A stretch of DNA of 64,000 bases from an uncultured Albidovulum sp. GTDB lineage: Bacteria; Pseudomonadota; Alphaproteobacteria; Rhodobacterales; Rhodobacteraceae. The stretch is taken from contig CAJYAD010000008.1 in assembly GCA_913064775.1 (NCBI GenBank), positions 91,953 through 155,952 of the forward strand, given 5' to 3'. A program made the position numbers and the translations under genes. Below, piece after piece: positions 25,110 to 33,996 of the stretch (its first letter is position 1; the number at the start of each line of letters is the position of its first letter). Below the pieces are notes generated by a model. That model had not been told where the DNA came from and did no database searches. It was given only the letters and a program-made list of their open reading frames with translations.

Positions 25110-27974
25110 ATGGATAGCTTGGCCAAACCCGCAGGGCTGCCCGCGATCGCGCGCTTCCCGGTCACCACGATCCAGCGCCAGTTCTGGTTCATGGACCAGA
25201 TCGCGCCGGGCGACCCCGCGCTGAACATCGCCGTGCGCTGGGAGCTGCGCGGCAAGCTGCGCGCAGCCAGCCTGGAAACCGCCTTCCGGGGCGTCATCGA
25301 CCGGCACGAGATCTTCCGCACCCGGTTCACCGAACACGAGGGGCAGCTGTCGCAGGAGGTGGTCGAACAAGTGCCCTTCCGCCTGGGCGTGGTCGATCTG
25401 CGCACCACCCCGGCCGAACACCACGCCGACCGCGTCGACCAGATCGCGCTGGAAGAGGCGGCGCAACCGTTCGACCTGTCGCAGCCGGGCCTTCTGCGGG
25501 TGACGCTGGTGCAGCTGGCTTCGGACCGCGCCATCGTGCTGATCACCGCCCATCACATCGTCTTCGACGGCTATTCGATCGGCGTGCTGGGGCAGGAAGT
25601 CGGCCTTCTTGCCGCCGCAGCCGAGGCCGGGCGCCCGGCGGCGGATCTGCCCGAACTGCTGCTGCAATACGGCGATTACGCGCTGTGGCAGCGGGAATAT
25701 CTGGCCTCGGGCGTGCTGGACGAGGACGCGGCCTATTGGACGGCGCAATTGCGCGGCGCGCCCTATTTCGAACTGGCCGCCGACAAGCCGCGCCCGGCCC
25801 TGCGCAGCAGCGCCGTGGCGCGCGCGGGTTGCGATATCCCGACCGCCGTGGTCACACGGATGGAGGCCGCGGCGCGGGCGCGGGGTGTCTCGCTCTTCGC
25901 CTTCGGCACGGCGGCGGTCAGCGCCGCCTTCCACCGCATCACCGGCGCCGCAGAGGTGCTGATGTCCACCCCGATCGCCGGCCGGTTCGACACCGATCTG
26001 GAATCCCTGATCGGCCCCTTCATCAACACCCATGTGCTGCGCCTGCCCTTCCCCGGCGACACCGGCTTTGACGCCCATGTCGCCGCCACCGGCCGCGTCG
26101 TCGAACAGGCGCTAAGCCATCAGTCGCTGCCATTCTCGCGGCTGGTCGAACTGCTGAACCCGCCGCGCGATCCGTCGCGGGCGCCGCTGGCCTCGATGTC
26201 GTTCAGCCTGCAGCATGTGTTCCACCGCGATCACGATTTCGGCGGGTTTGAGCTGATCTCGCAGCCCTCGCACACGCCGGGGTCGGCCCAGGATCTGAAC
26301 ATCGTGCTGATCGGGCGGCCGCGCGGCTGGCGGCTGAGCGTCGAATACAATCCCGACCTGTTCGAGGCGACCACCGCCGAGGCGCTGGTGCGCACCCTCG
26401 CCGAGGCCTTCGAAGCCCTTAGCGCCGAAGGGCCGGTGCCGGCGCCGGCCGAGCTGCCGCTTGATCCCGCGCTGGCCGGTCGGGCGGCAGGCGCGCCGCG
26501 CCCCTTCGCCAAGGTCGAGGCGGTGCTGTCCGCCCATCCCGAGGTGGCCGCCGTCGCCGCCGTTTCCGCCACGCCCGACGGGGACGGTGGGGGAGCGGGC
26601 GCCTGCTACGCCTTCGTCAGCCCCCGCCCCGCCAGCCTGGTGCCGCTGGAAACCCTTCCTGCCGAGCTGATGGGCTTCGCCGCCCGCCGCCTGACCCCGG
26701 ACGAGATGCCTTCGGGCGTGTCGGTCCTGGCTGCGCTGCCGCGCACCGCCTCGGGCGATCTGGACCGCGCGCGCCTGCCCCGCCCCGTGCTGGCGCCTGT
26801 GCTGGCCCCCGCTATAGCCCCCGTTCTGGCACCCGTGTCGGCGCCCGCGCAGCCCGCGCAGCCCGCGCAGCCCGCGCAGCCCGCGCAGCCCGCGCAGGGC
26901 GAGGATCTGGAGGCCGCCCTCTCCACCCTCTGGTCGGATCTGCTGGGCCGGGCCGAGATCCCGCGTGACGTGTCATTCTTCGACCTTGGCGGCCATTCGC
27001 TGCTGGCGGTGCGGCTGATCGCGCGGATCCGCGAGCGCTGGGGCGTCCGGCTCAGCGTCGCGACACTGTACCAGACCCCCACCCTTGCCGCCCTGACCGC
27101 CCGTCTGGCGCAGGAAACCGGCCCCGCTGTTGCCCCATCCCAAGCGCCCGCCGAGGACGACTGGCGCATCGAGCCGTTGCTGACCGAGGGCACCGGCCAG
27201 CCGATCATCGGGGTCAACGATGTCGGGCTGATCATCGACACCTGCGGCCATATGCAAGACCGCCACCCCGCCACCTGCGTGCGTCTGTTCGACGGCACCC
27301 GCGGCATCGACCACAGCCCGCGCAGCTTCGAGGAAATCGCCTGGGAATACGCGAACACGATCCGCCGCGCCCAGCCCGAGGGGCCCTACCTTCTGTTCGG
27401 CGTCTGCGTGCATGGCAACATCGCGCTGGAAGCCGCGCGCATCCTGCAGGCCGAGGGCGCCGAGGTGACTGGCGTGGTCATCAAGGACGTCTGGGAACCC
27501 GGCTATGCCGCTGGGCTGAAGACCCAGCGCGCCACCCGCTGGGCCGAGCGGATCTATGCCCTGCGCAACAAGATCCGCATGGTGCGGATGGGCCTGCTGT
27601 CGGTCTCGGCGATGCTGGGCAGCTACCGCATCATCCGGCGTACCGGCATCCTGCAGATGGCGCACAGGCTGGGTCTGATCGAACGGGTCCGGGCCTCGGA
27701 TCTGGCGCCGGAACAGGAACGTTTCGTGTCCTACATCTCGGCGGCGCGCAATGTCTACCGACCCGAACCGCTGGATCTGCCGGTGCTGCATGTGGTCACC
27801 CGGATCACCGCCCAGGGCAAACGCTTCCTGCCCTCGATCGGTTGGGAACATGTGGTCGCGCCGGGCCAGTTGAAGACCGTGAAGATCGACCAGATCTTCG
27901 TGCAGGGGCGCTGGCGGCTGGGCACCCAAGAGCTGGCGCAAGAGATCGACAGCTGGCTGGAGGCGCGCGGCTAA
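25110..27974 (+). CDS. Terminal NRPS protein (C, A remnant, T, Cys-type TE)
   Basis: A 954-residue protein with a condensation domain (1-440; HHIVFDG, His149, Asp153), a segment of about 95 residues (465-560) that resembles only the C-terminal subdomain of an adenylation domain, a Pro-Ala-Gln repeat linker, a carrier domain (Ser630 in GGHSL) and a thioesterase-like alpha/beta-hydrolase (from about 690). In the A remnant the usual GK before DR is GD (Asp550). In the TE the GxSxG nucleophile elbow is GVCVHG (Cys766), and the expected GDHF region reads IDQIF (Gln928), so no catalytic His is obvious. It starts two bases after the first synthetase stop and ends three bases before the convergent PPTase stop. 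It should release the product, but its last module needs an amino acid loaded in trans or does unusual chemistry. Confidence 0.9.
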   Translation: MDSLAKPAGLPAIARFPVTTIQRQFWFMDQIAPGDPALNIAVRWELRGKLRAASLETAFRGVIDRHEIFRTRFTEHEGQLSQEVVEQVPFRLGVVDLRTTPAEHHADRVDQIALEEAAQPFDLSQPGLLRVTLVQLASDRAIVLITAHHIVFDGYSIGVLGQEVGLLAAAAEAGRPAADLPELLLQYGDYALWQREYLASGVLDEDAAYWTAQLRGAPYFELAADKPRPALRSSAVARAGCDIPTAVVTRMEAAARARGVSLFAFGTAAVSAAFHRITGAAEVLMSTPIAGRFDTDLESLIGPFINTHVLRLPFPGDTGFDAHVAATGRVVEQALSHQSLPFSRLVELLNPPRDPSRAPLASMSFSLQHVFHRDHDFGGFELISQPSHTPGSAQDLNIVLIGRPRGWRLSVEYNPDLFEATTAEALVRTLAEAFEALSAEGPVPAPAELPLDPALAGRAAGAPRPFAKVEAVLSAHPEVAAVAAVSATPDGDGGGAGACYAFVSPRPASLVPLETLPAELMGFAARRLTPDEMPSGVSVLAALPRTASGDLDRARLPRPVLAPVLAPAIAPVLAPVSAPAQPAQPAQPAQPAQPAQGEDLEAALSTLWSDLLGRAEIPRDVSFFDLGGHSLLAVRLIARIRERWGVRLSVATLYQTPTLAALTARLAQETGPAVAPSQAPAEDDWRIEPLLTEGTGQPIIGVNDVGLIIDTCGHMQDRHPATCVRLFDGTRGIDHSPRSFEEIAWEYANTIRRAQPEGPYLLFGVCVHGNIALEAARILQAEGAEVTGVVIKDVWEPGYAAGLKTQRATRWAERIYALRNKIRMVRMGLLSVSAMLGSYRIIRRTGILQMAHRLGLIERVRASDLAPEQERFVSYISAARNVYRPEPLDLPVLHVVTRITAQGKRFLPSIGWEHVVAPGQLKTVKIDQIFVQGRWRLGTQELAQEIDSWLEARG
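26844..26897 (+). repeat. Six 9-bp repeats encoding a Pro-Ala-Gln linker
   Basis: Six exact CCCGCGCAG units within the terminal NRPS gene encode (PAQ)6, between the adenylation remnant and the carrier domain. Exact DNA identity suggests recent slippage. The linker is presumably flexible and variable in length between strains. Confidence 0.85.
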
Positions 27975-27977
27975 GCG

Positions 27978-28643
27978 CTATCCCGGCAGCGGCAACTGGC
28001 CCTCGCACAGCCGCGTCTCGACCGTGCGGCCAGCGGCGCGCACGGCCAGCGCGCCCTGCATCCCCGCCCCGGGGCCAAGGTCTTGCAGCAGCCAATCCGA
28101 GACCCGGCCGCCCTCGATCCGCGATAGCCGCGCTTCGGGGCCGAGGGTCACGTCGAAGGCATCCAGCGGATGCGACAGCCCGGTGCCCAGCGCCTTGATC
28201 ACCGCCTCCTTGCGGGTCCAGAGGCGGAAGAAACCCACCTGCCAGGCCGCGCCCGACAGGGGCGCCAGCGCGGCGATCTCGGCGGGGGCAAAGAAGCGTT
28301 CGGCCACAGCGGGTTCGACGGGGCGATGGGCCTCGATATCCAGGCCCAGATCCACGGTGTCTTGGGCGACGGCAAGCGCCGCCCAGCCCCCGGCATGGCT
28401 GAGGTTGAAGGCGGGACCATCGGCGAGGAAGGGCTTGCCCTGGGGGCCGTAGTCGAAGCGCAAATCCCCGGGCCGCTGACCGGTATAGCCCGCCAGCACC
28501 CGGCGCAGCCCGCCACGCGCGGCGCGGTAGCGGGCGGCATCGCGGGGCTGGACGAAACGCGCGGCGCGGGTTTCCTCATCCGCCGAAAGGCCGGTACCGG
28601 GCGCCGTCAGCGGCCAGAAGAACAGATCTACGCGCAGCGCCAT
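27978..28643 (-). CDS. Sfp-type 4'-phosphopantetheinyl transferase
   Basis: A 221-residue PPTase that transfers phosphopantetheine from CoA to carrier-domain serines. Motifs in order: YGPQGKPFL, FNLSHAGGWAALAV, LGLDIEAHRP (Mg-binding Asp and Glu) and FFRLWTRKEAVIKALGTG (W-x-x-KEA-x-x-K). The length is that of the Sfp/Gsp group with broad carrier specificity, so it is the natural activator of the four carriers of the adjacent NRPS/PKS. It converges on the synthetase with a three-base gap and lies 14 bp after the GT4 gene on the same strand, so it is probably transcribed with wzc-GT4. Confidence 0.93.
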   Translation of the reverse strand: MALRVDLFFWPLTAPGTGLSADEETRAARFVQPRDAARYRAARGGLRRVLAGYTGQRPGDLRFDYGPQGKPFLADGPAFNLSHAGGWAALAVAQDTVDLGLDIEAHRPVEPAVAERFFAPAEIAALAPLSGAAWQVGFFRLWTRKEAVIKALGTGLSHPLDAFDVTLGPEARLSRIEGGRVSDWLLQDLGPGAGMQGALAVRAAGRTVETRLCEGQLPLPG

Positions 28644-28657
28644 GCGGGGGAAGCCCG

Positions 28658-29827
28658 TCAGACGCCGGCCAGCCGCAGCGCCGGCCGCCCCGTCCGCCGG
28701 CTGTCAAATCCAATCCCCTCCAGCGCGTCATGAATGCCGAGCTGGAAGGTGGCCTCGTCGAAGCGCCGGGCCTGCGCCGCCAGCAAGGCCGGGTCCGGGT
28801 CCGAGAGCGGCGCGGCTTCGAACCGCTCGACCGCGTCGATCAGCGCCTCGACGCTTTGCTGGTGGAAGAACAGACCGGTCTCGCCCTCGCGCAGCGTGTC
28901 CAGCGCGCCGCCCCGGCCATAGGCGATCACCGGGCGGCCCGAGGCCATGGCCTCGACCGGGACAATGCCGAAATCCTCTTCGCCCGGGAACACCAGCGCC
29001 TTGCAGCGCGCAAGATGATGGCGCAGCTCATCGAACGGCACCTTGCCGAGGAAGGTGACATTCGGCGCCCCACGTGCCTTCAGCCTTGCCACGGTCTTGT
29101 CCGGCCCGCCGATGACCACCAGCTTGCGGCCCATCCGGGCGAAGGCCTCGATGGCCAGATCGGGGCGCTTGTAGGGCGCGAGTTCCCCGGCCCAGAGGTA
29201 GTAATCGCCCAGTTCGGCGCGCGGCGCGGGGGTGAAATCGGCCACCGCAACGGGCGGATGCACCACCTGCGCCTCGCGGCGCCAATATTTCTGGATGCGC
29301 TGCGCGACATGGGTGGAATTCGCGGCAAAACCGTCCACCCGGGCGGCCGAGGTCACATCCCATTGCCGCAGCCGGTGCGCGAGGCCCGGCATCAGCGCCC
29401 GGGTCAACAGACCGGCGCTGTCGCGGTAGGTGTGGTATTGATCCCAAAGATAGCGCATCGGCGAATGGCAATAGCACAGATGCGGCGCGTCGGGCGGCGC
29501 GATCACGCCCTTTGCAGGCCCGGCCTCGGACGAGATCACCAGATCATAGCCGGTCAGGTCGATCTCTTCCAAGGCGCGCGGCATCAGCGGCAGATACTTC
29601 TGATACATCCGCGCCGCCATCGGCAGCCGGCCCACCCGTGTCTCGGTGATCCGATGCGCGCCGATCACCGGCCCCACCGCGCCCGGCACATGGACATGGG
29701 TGTAGATATCGGCCTGCGGGAACATCCGGCACAGCGATTCCAGCACCTTTTCACCGCCGCGCATCCCCACCAGCCAATAGTGGATCAGGGCGACGCGGGG
29801 TTCGCGGGTGGAAAGATGCTCGAACAT
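28658..29827 (-). CDS. Glycosyltransferase family 4
   Basis: A 389-residue GT-B transferase. The N-terminal half has the acceptor-side HYWLVGMRGGEKVLE and YCHSPMRYLWDQYH; the C-terminal half has WAGELAPYKRPDLAIEAF and the retaining E-x7-E-type motif in GEEDFGIVPVEAMASGRPV. It would add a sugar to the undecaprenyl-linked EPS intermediate at the inner membrane. It begins three bases after the Wzc-like gene stop and ends 14 bp before the PPTase start, so the three genes form one operon. Confidence 0.9.
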   Translation of the reverse strand: MFEHLSTREPRVALIHYWLVGMRGGEKVLESLCRMFPQADIYTHVHVPGAVGPVIGAHRITETRVGRLPMAARMYQKYLPLMPRALEEIDLTGYDLVISSEAGPAKGVIAPPDAPHLCYCHSPMRYLWDQYHTYRDSAGLLTRALMPGLAHRLRQWDVTSAARVDGFAANSTHVAQRIQKYWRREAQVVHPPVAVADFTPAPRAELGDYYLWAGELAPYKRPDLAIEAFARMGRKLVVIGGPDKTVARLKARGAPNVTFLGKVPFDELRHHLARCKALVFPGEEDFGIVPVEAMASGRPVIAYGRGGALDTLREGETGLFFHQQSVEALIDAVERFEAAPLSDPDPALLAAQARRFDEATFQLGIHDALEGIGFDSRRTGRPALRLAGV

Positions 29828-29830
29828 GCC

Positions 29831-32101
29831 CTAGTCCGAATAGGCGTAGCCGCCGGCGTAAACGTCGGGGCTAAGTCGCGGATCGACCTGGGTCAGCACG
29901 GTGCCGGCCATCACCAGCCCCGCCTCTTCGCAATCCGACAGGCCCTTGGCGACCGCCTGCCGCGGGGTATGGCCCCAACGCACCAGATACAGGCAGGTGT
30001 CGACCGCCTGACCGATCACCAGCGCATCCGACACCGCCAGAAGCGCCGGTGCATCGACCAGCACCAGATCGTATTTGCGCTTCAAGGTCTCGAACATCGG
30101 CAACAGCCAGTCGACCGCCAGTTCATCGGCCGCATCCGGCCGCCCGCGCGACGCCGCCAGCACGTCAAAGCCAAGTTCCTTGTCGTGGTGGATCGCCTCG
30201 GCCAGACCGCATTCGTTGTTGATGAACGAAGCGAAATCCTTCTCGGCCTGCCAGCCGAACAGCCGGTACAGCATCGAGCGGCGCAGGTCGCAATCCACGA
30301 CCACCACCTTCTTGCCCGCCAGCGCCGCCATCCGCGCCAGCGCCAGAACCGTCGTCGTCTTGCCCTCGGCCGGGGTCGAAGAGGCCATCATCACCGACCG
30401 CGCGCCTTCCTTGCCGTCGCGCATCAAAAGCGCGGTGCGCAGGTGGCGGATGCGCTCGGCGTAAAGGCCGTAGGGATCCTGCGCCAGTTCGCGCCAGGCA
30501 CCCAGAGGCGATTTCCAGGGCCCCCGCGGCACCGCGGCCAGCACCGGCAGATCGGTCTCGCGCTCCAGCTCGCCGAGGCCGCGGAAGGTGCTTGCGGTCA
30601 GCTCCAGGAAGAACACCAGGCCGGTGCCGAAGATCAGCCCGACCAGACCGCCCAGAATCGCCAGCAGCTTGGTGCGCGGCGAGGACGGACGAGAGGCGAT
30701 GTCGGCCCGCGCAATCACCTTGGCATCGGGGCGCTGCATCTGTTCCTGGGTCTGGGTGTCGGTCAGCCGCGCCAGCAATTGCTGATACGCCGCCTGCGCC
30801 GCGGTGGCCTGGCGCTCTAGCTGGCGCAGACCGATGGTCGAGCGCGACAACGCCACCACCCGCGTTTCCATCTTGTTGATCGACTGCTCCAGCGTCCGGG
30901 CGCGGATCCCGGCGATGTCGGCATCGTTCTTGCGCTGAGAGATCAGCTTTTGCACCTCTTCGTTGAGGTCATGCTGAACGCCCTTGATCTCGGCCGCCAG
31001 GCGCACCCGTTCGGGATGCTGGGGGCCGTAATGCTGGGCCCAGATTGCATCCTGGCGCTGTAGCCCCATCAGCTTGGCCGACAGCGTGTCCAAAGCCGGC
31101 GACGACACGATTGAGCTGACCTCGGTCAGCCCGCCCTTCTTGATCACCTGCTGGATCCGCTCATAGCGCGCCTGCGCCGCGATCTGGTCGCCGCGCGCGA
31201 TGATCAGCTGATTGTTCAGCTGACCCAGCTGCTGGCGCGCGGCCTCAAGCGTGCCGCCATCGACCAGCAGGTTCTGCGCCCGGAACTGCTCGACCTTGGC
31301 CTCGGCCGCCTCGACCTGCTTTTGCAATTCCACGACCCGGCCCGTCAGGAAGTGCGTGGCCTTGGCCGCCGAATCCTGGCGCCCGGTGACCTGAGAGGCG
31401 ATGTATTGATCCGCCAGCCCGTTCGCCAGCAGCGCGGCCAGCACCGGATCGGGGTTCGACACCTTGATGTCGATCACATAGGACTGCCCCTCGCGGGTGA
31501 TGCGCAGCTCCTTGCTGACGGCCCAGGTCAGGCGCTGCAATTGCTTTTGCGCCGGGGTCAGCACCGGGGCGCCTGGCTGGGGTTTGGACGTGCCCGACCC
31601 GGCCCCCAGCCCCAGAAGCGACTTCACCGCACCCAGGCCGCGCGCCAGCAGAGACGGCGTCTTCAGCGCCGGATCCATCTGCGCCAGCCGCTTGAGGCCG
31701 ATCGCCTGGATCGCCTCGCCGATCAGCACATTCGATTGCAGCACCGCGACTTCGCTGTTGACCACCTGATCGTTCAGCTGCGGAGGCATGCTGCGGTTCG
31801 GCGCGCCTTCGGTCACCTGGCTGGGGCGGCTTTCGATCAGCACCTTGGCAAGGCCGGTGTAGGTGGGCGTCATCAGATGGCTGACCGCCAGAGCCAGCAC
31901 CACCCCGCCCAGAACCCCGGCCAGCACCACCCGCCGCCGGCGCCAGAGCATGCGGAACAACTCCCGTACATCGACACGGTCCGGCTCTTGCGGGCGACCG
32001 CCACCGCTGCGGCGGCGATGCGGGTCCCGGCCACGGCCACCGCCGCCGCCCAAGGCGCCGCTCAGCGCGCCCGATTCGAAGGGCAAGACCCTGCTGTTCA
32101 T
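29831..32101 (-). CDS. Wzc-like polysaccharide co-polymerase and tyrosine autokinase
   Basis: A 756-residue inner-membrane protein controlling EPS polymerisation and export. After a basic Gly-rich N-terminus come the first membrane helix (VVLAGVLGGVVLALAVSHLM), a Wzz-like periplasmic domain with long coiled coils, the Pro-rich second membrane segment (KLLAILGGLVGLIFGTGLVF) and a cytoplasmic BY-kinase: Walker A SSTPAEGKTTT, A' VVVVDCDLRR, and B YDLVLVDAPAL. The C-terminus DVYAGGYAYSD holds a three-Tyr cluster as expected for autophosphorylation. ATG 32101 is preferred over the earlier 32233 because GGGAG lies upstream. It heads the operon wzc-GT4-PPTase. Confidence 0.92.
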   Translation of the reverse strand: MNSRVLPFESGALSGALGGGGGRGRDPHRRRSGGGRPQEPDRVDVRELFRMLWRRRRVVLAGVLGGVVLALAVSHLMTPTYTGLAKVLIESRPSQVTEGAPNRSMPPQLNDQVVNSEVAVLQSNVLIGEAIQAIGLKRLAQMDPALKTPSLLARGLGAVKSLLGLGAGSGTSKPQPGAPVLTPAQKQLQRLTWAVSKELRITREGQSYVIDIKVSNPDPVLAALLANGLADQYIASQVTGRQDSAAKATHFLTGRVVELQKQVEAAEAKVEQFRAQNLLVDGGTLEAARQQLGQLNNQLIIARGDQIAAQARYERIQQVIKKGGLTEVSSIVSSPALDTLSAKLMGLQRQDAIWAQHYGPQHPERVRLAAEIKGVQHDLNEEVQKLISQRKNDADIAGIRARTLEQSINKMETRVVALSRSTIGLRQLERQATAAQAAYQQLLARLTDTQTQEQMQRPDAKVIARADIASRPSSPRTKLLAILGGLVGLIFGTGLVFFLELTASTFRGLGELERETDLPVLAAVPRGPWKSPLGAWRELAQDPYGLYAERIRHLRTALLMRDGKEGARSVMMASSTPAEGKTTTVLALARMAALAGKKVVVVDCDLRRSMLYRLFGWQAEKDFASFINNECGLAEAIHHDKELGFDVLAASRGRPDAADELAVDWLLPMFETLKRKYDLVLVDAPALLAVSDALVIGQAVDTCLYLVRWGHTPRQAVAKGLSDCEEAGLVMAGTVLTQVDPRLSPDVYAGGYAYSD

Positions 32102-32319
32102 TCCGTCACACTCCCGCGGGGCAGTAACACCCCGAACCCGACAGGCCAGCGTCGATCGGGGCGGCTCGGGGCCGCATCCCTGCGTCCGTCGCCATGTCCG
32201 CGCACCCGAAAGCGCCCGGCACCCCAAGCTCAACCCAGTCCTACCCCCGAAACTGCCCCCAGTCAGGACATTGTCGACATGTGGCGAAAGAGGTCAAATT
32301 TTTGGTCATTTTATGGCGA

Positions 32320-32331
32320 ATTGCGCGCAAT
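32320..32331. promoter_or_regulatory. Palindrome ATTGCGCGCAAT upstream of wzc
   Basis: A perfect 12-bp palindrome 219 bp before the Wzc start, in the AT-rich part of the 235-bp gap after the polymerase gene. The same ATTGC-NN-GCAAT form occurs upstream of dprA at 54930-54941. It may be an operator or may belong to the polymerase gene end. Confidence 0.35.
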
Positions 32332-32336
32332 CAGGG

Positions 32337-33788
32337 TCACAATCGGCCAGCCTCTTTCGGATTGGCCCCCCGACGGCGCCAATTGCCCGGCCCGACCGCC
32401 TCGGTCTGATCAAGTGATTCTCTCATCGCGCCCCGGCTCAGCCCGGTGGCGAGCCCGGCCATGGCGAAGAAGAACACCCCCAGATCGGGCGTCGGCGCGG
32501 TCAGGTTGGCCGAGATGAAAAGCGCAAGGCACCCCGATTTCAGCGCCCCGATCACCGCAGCGCGATCGGGCTCGGCGCCCTCGGGCGCGCGGGCCAGGGC
32601 GGCCACGAAGATCAGGAACAGGCCGGTGCCGATCGCCCCGATGCTGCCTAGGCTGGCCAGCAACCAGTTCGAGGCCCGCATGCTGCCCAGCCCCGCGCCG
32701 ATGCCACGCGTGTCGAGGAAATTCGCCCAGGCCTGGGTGTTCCAGCTCATCCGTTCGACGCCCGAGGCGGTGCCCATCTTGTCGAACAGCGAGCGGTCGA
32801 GGAAGGCAGAGACCGGCTCGATCGTCAGATAGGCCAGCCCCAGCGCCATCAGCGCCAGCGCGATCCCGCCCGCCAGGCCCAGCGTCACCGCCAGCCCGCG
32901 GCGCGACACGCCGCGCCCGTCGTAGCGCATCATCCGCAGCGCGCCGAAGGCCAGCACGAAGACCGCCGCCGCGACATAGGCCGAGGACGAGGTCGAGCGC
33001 AGCAGCGCCACCGTCGAGACGATCAGCGCCAGCGACACCAGCCACGACCGCCCTCGTGCCACCCAGATGTGCAGCCAGAAGGCAAACAGCCCCAGCGTGT
33101 AATAGCCGAAGGCCGAGGCCTCGGGGAAGCCGCCGATCATCCGCTTCAGCCCGGCCATCGAGACATCAGACAGGATCGCGTAATTCGCGGTCTGGATCGG
33201 CTTCAGCAGCGTCGGCATGCCGATGTCGAAGGACAAGATATCCAGCCAGCCAAGGCCCGCGTTCAGGAAAGTCGCCACCGCGACGGCGATCAGCACATTG
33301 CGCGCGTCGGGCCGCAGCCTGAAGGCGGTGGCCAGCGCGAAGAAGGCGGCGGCATCCAAGAAGATGCGGAACAGCTGGGTCAGGTTGCCGCTGGTCGGAT
33401 GCAGCGGGATCTCGACGATGCCGACCAGGTTGTTGGCGCGCGACAGGCCGAAGACATTGGTCGCCCCAAGAAAGAGGCGCGGGAAGAACAGCGCCGAGAT
33501 CGCGCAGACGATCACGAAAAGCAGCATCCAGAAGCCGGGCTGAAAGGCCCGCATGGTGCCCGCGATCCGCGCCGGCGCATCCGGCTGCACCCAGAGCATG
33601 GCAAACATCATCAGCGCGGCCAGATCGGTGACCAGGATCGAGGCCCCCCCGGCGGCCGGCAGGTTGAACGCCGCCGCCGCGCCGAACGGTGTGGTGGCAA
33701 GAAATACCCACAGGCCACGATGGGGCCCGAGCACGGCCAGCGCCAGAAGCACGACCAGCGCGAGGCCGGTGGAGGGAACGAATTGCAT
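32337..33788 (-). CDS. O-antigen ligase/EPS polymerase-like membrane protein
   Basis: A 483-residue integral membrane protein with about 11-12 helices (e.g. MQFVPSTGLALVVLLALAVL, FWMLLFVIVCAISALFF, SLALIVSTVALLRS), resembling Wzy polymerases/WaaL ligases. The conserved large loop occurs around SRSLFDKMGTASGVERMSWN, followed by FLDTRGIGAGLGSMRASNW, typical of the Wzy_C/O-antigen ligase family. The start is ATG 33788, with AGGACA before it; the frame is open to 33941. Polymerase is favoured because Wzc, a flippase and an initiating transferase are in the same locus. Confidence 0.82.
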   Translation of the reverse strand: MQFVPSTGLALVVLLALAVLGPHRGLWVFLATTPFGAAAAFNLPAAGGASILVTDLAALMMFAMLWVQPDAPARIAGTMRAFQPGFWMLLFVIVCAISALFFPRLFLGATNVFGLSRANNLVGIVEIPLHPTSGNLTQLFRIFLDAAAFFALATAFRLRPDARNVLIAVAVATFLNAGLGWLDILSFDIGMPTLLKPIQTANYAILSDVSMAGLKRMIGGFPEASAFGYYTLGLFAFWLHIWVARGRSWLVSLALIVSTVALLRSTSSSAYVAAAVFVLAFGALRMMRYDGRGVSRRGLAVTLGLAGGIALALMALGLAYLTIEPVSAFLDRSLFDKMGTASGVERMSWNTQAWANFLDTRGIGAGLGSMRASNWLLASLGSIGAIGTGLFLIFVAALARAPEGAEPDRAAVIGALKSGCLALFISANLTAPTPDLGVFFFAMAGLATGLSRGAMRESLDQTEAVGPGNWRRRGANPKEAGRL

Positions 33789-33886
33789 CTTTGTCCTGTC
33801 GCCGGGGAAGGTTCCGAGGGGCGGTTCGGGGCGCCAGCATAGCGTCGCCGCGCCGAAAGGCGAGTCGCAGGTGTCAAAGGCCGCAG

Positions 33887-33985
33887 GCGGGGCGCTGCCC
33901 CTGCACCCCCGGCGTATTTGCCGAACAATGAAAGCGGGCACCTCTGCCCTTCATCTTGGCAAAAATACTCCTGCTGCAGAGGGTC
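33887..33985. repeat. Gene-end element, copy 3 (two copies head to head)
   Basis: A plus-strand copy (33887-33934: GGGGCGCTGCCCC hairpin, CACCCCCGGCGTATTTGCC, AATGAAAG) faces a minus-strand copy (33949-33985: CTTCATCTTGGCAAAAATACTCC) in the gap between a GT4 gene and the polymerase gene. The opposed halves could form a large stem. Confidence 0.7.
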
Positions 33986-33996
33986 ACCCCCCCGCG

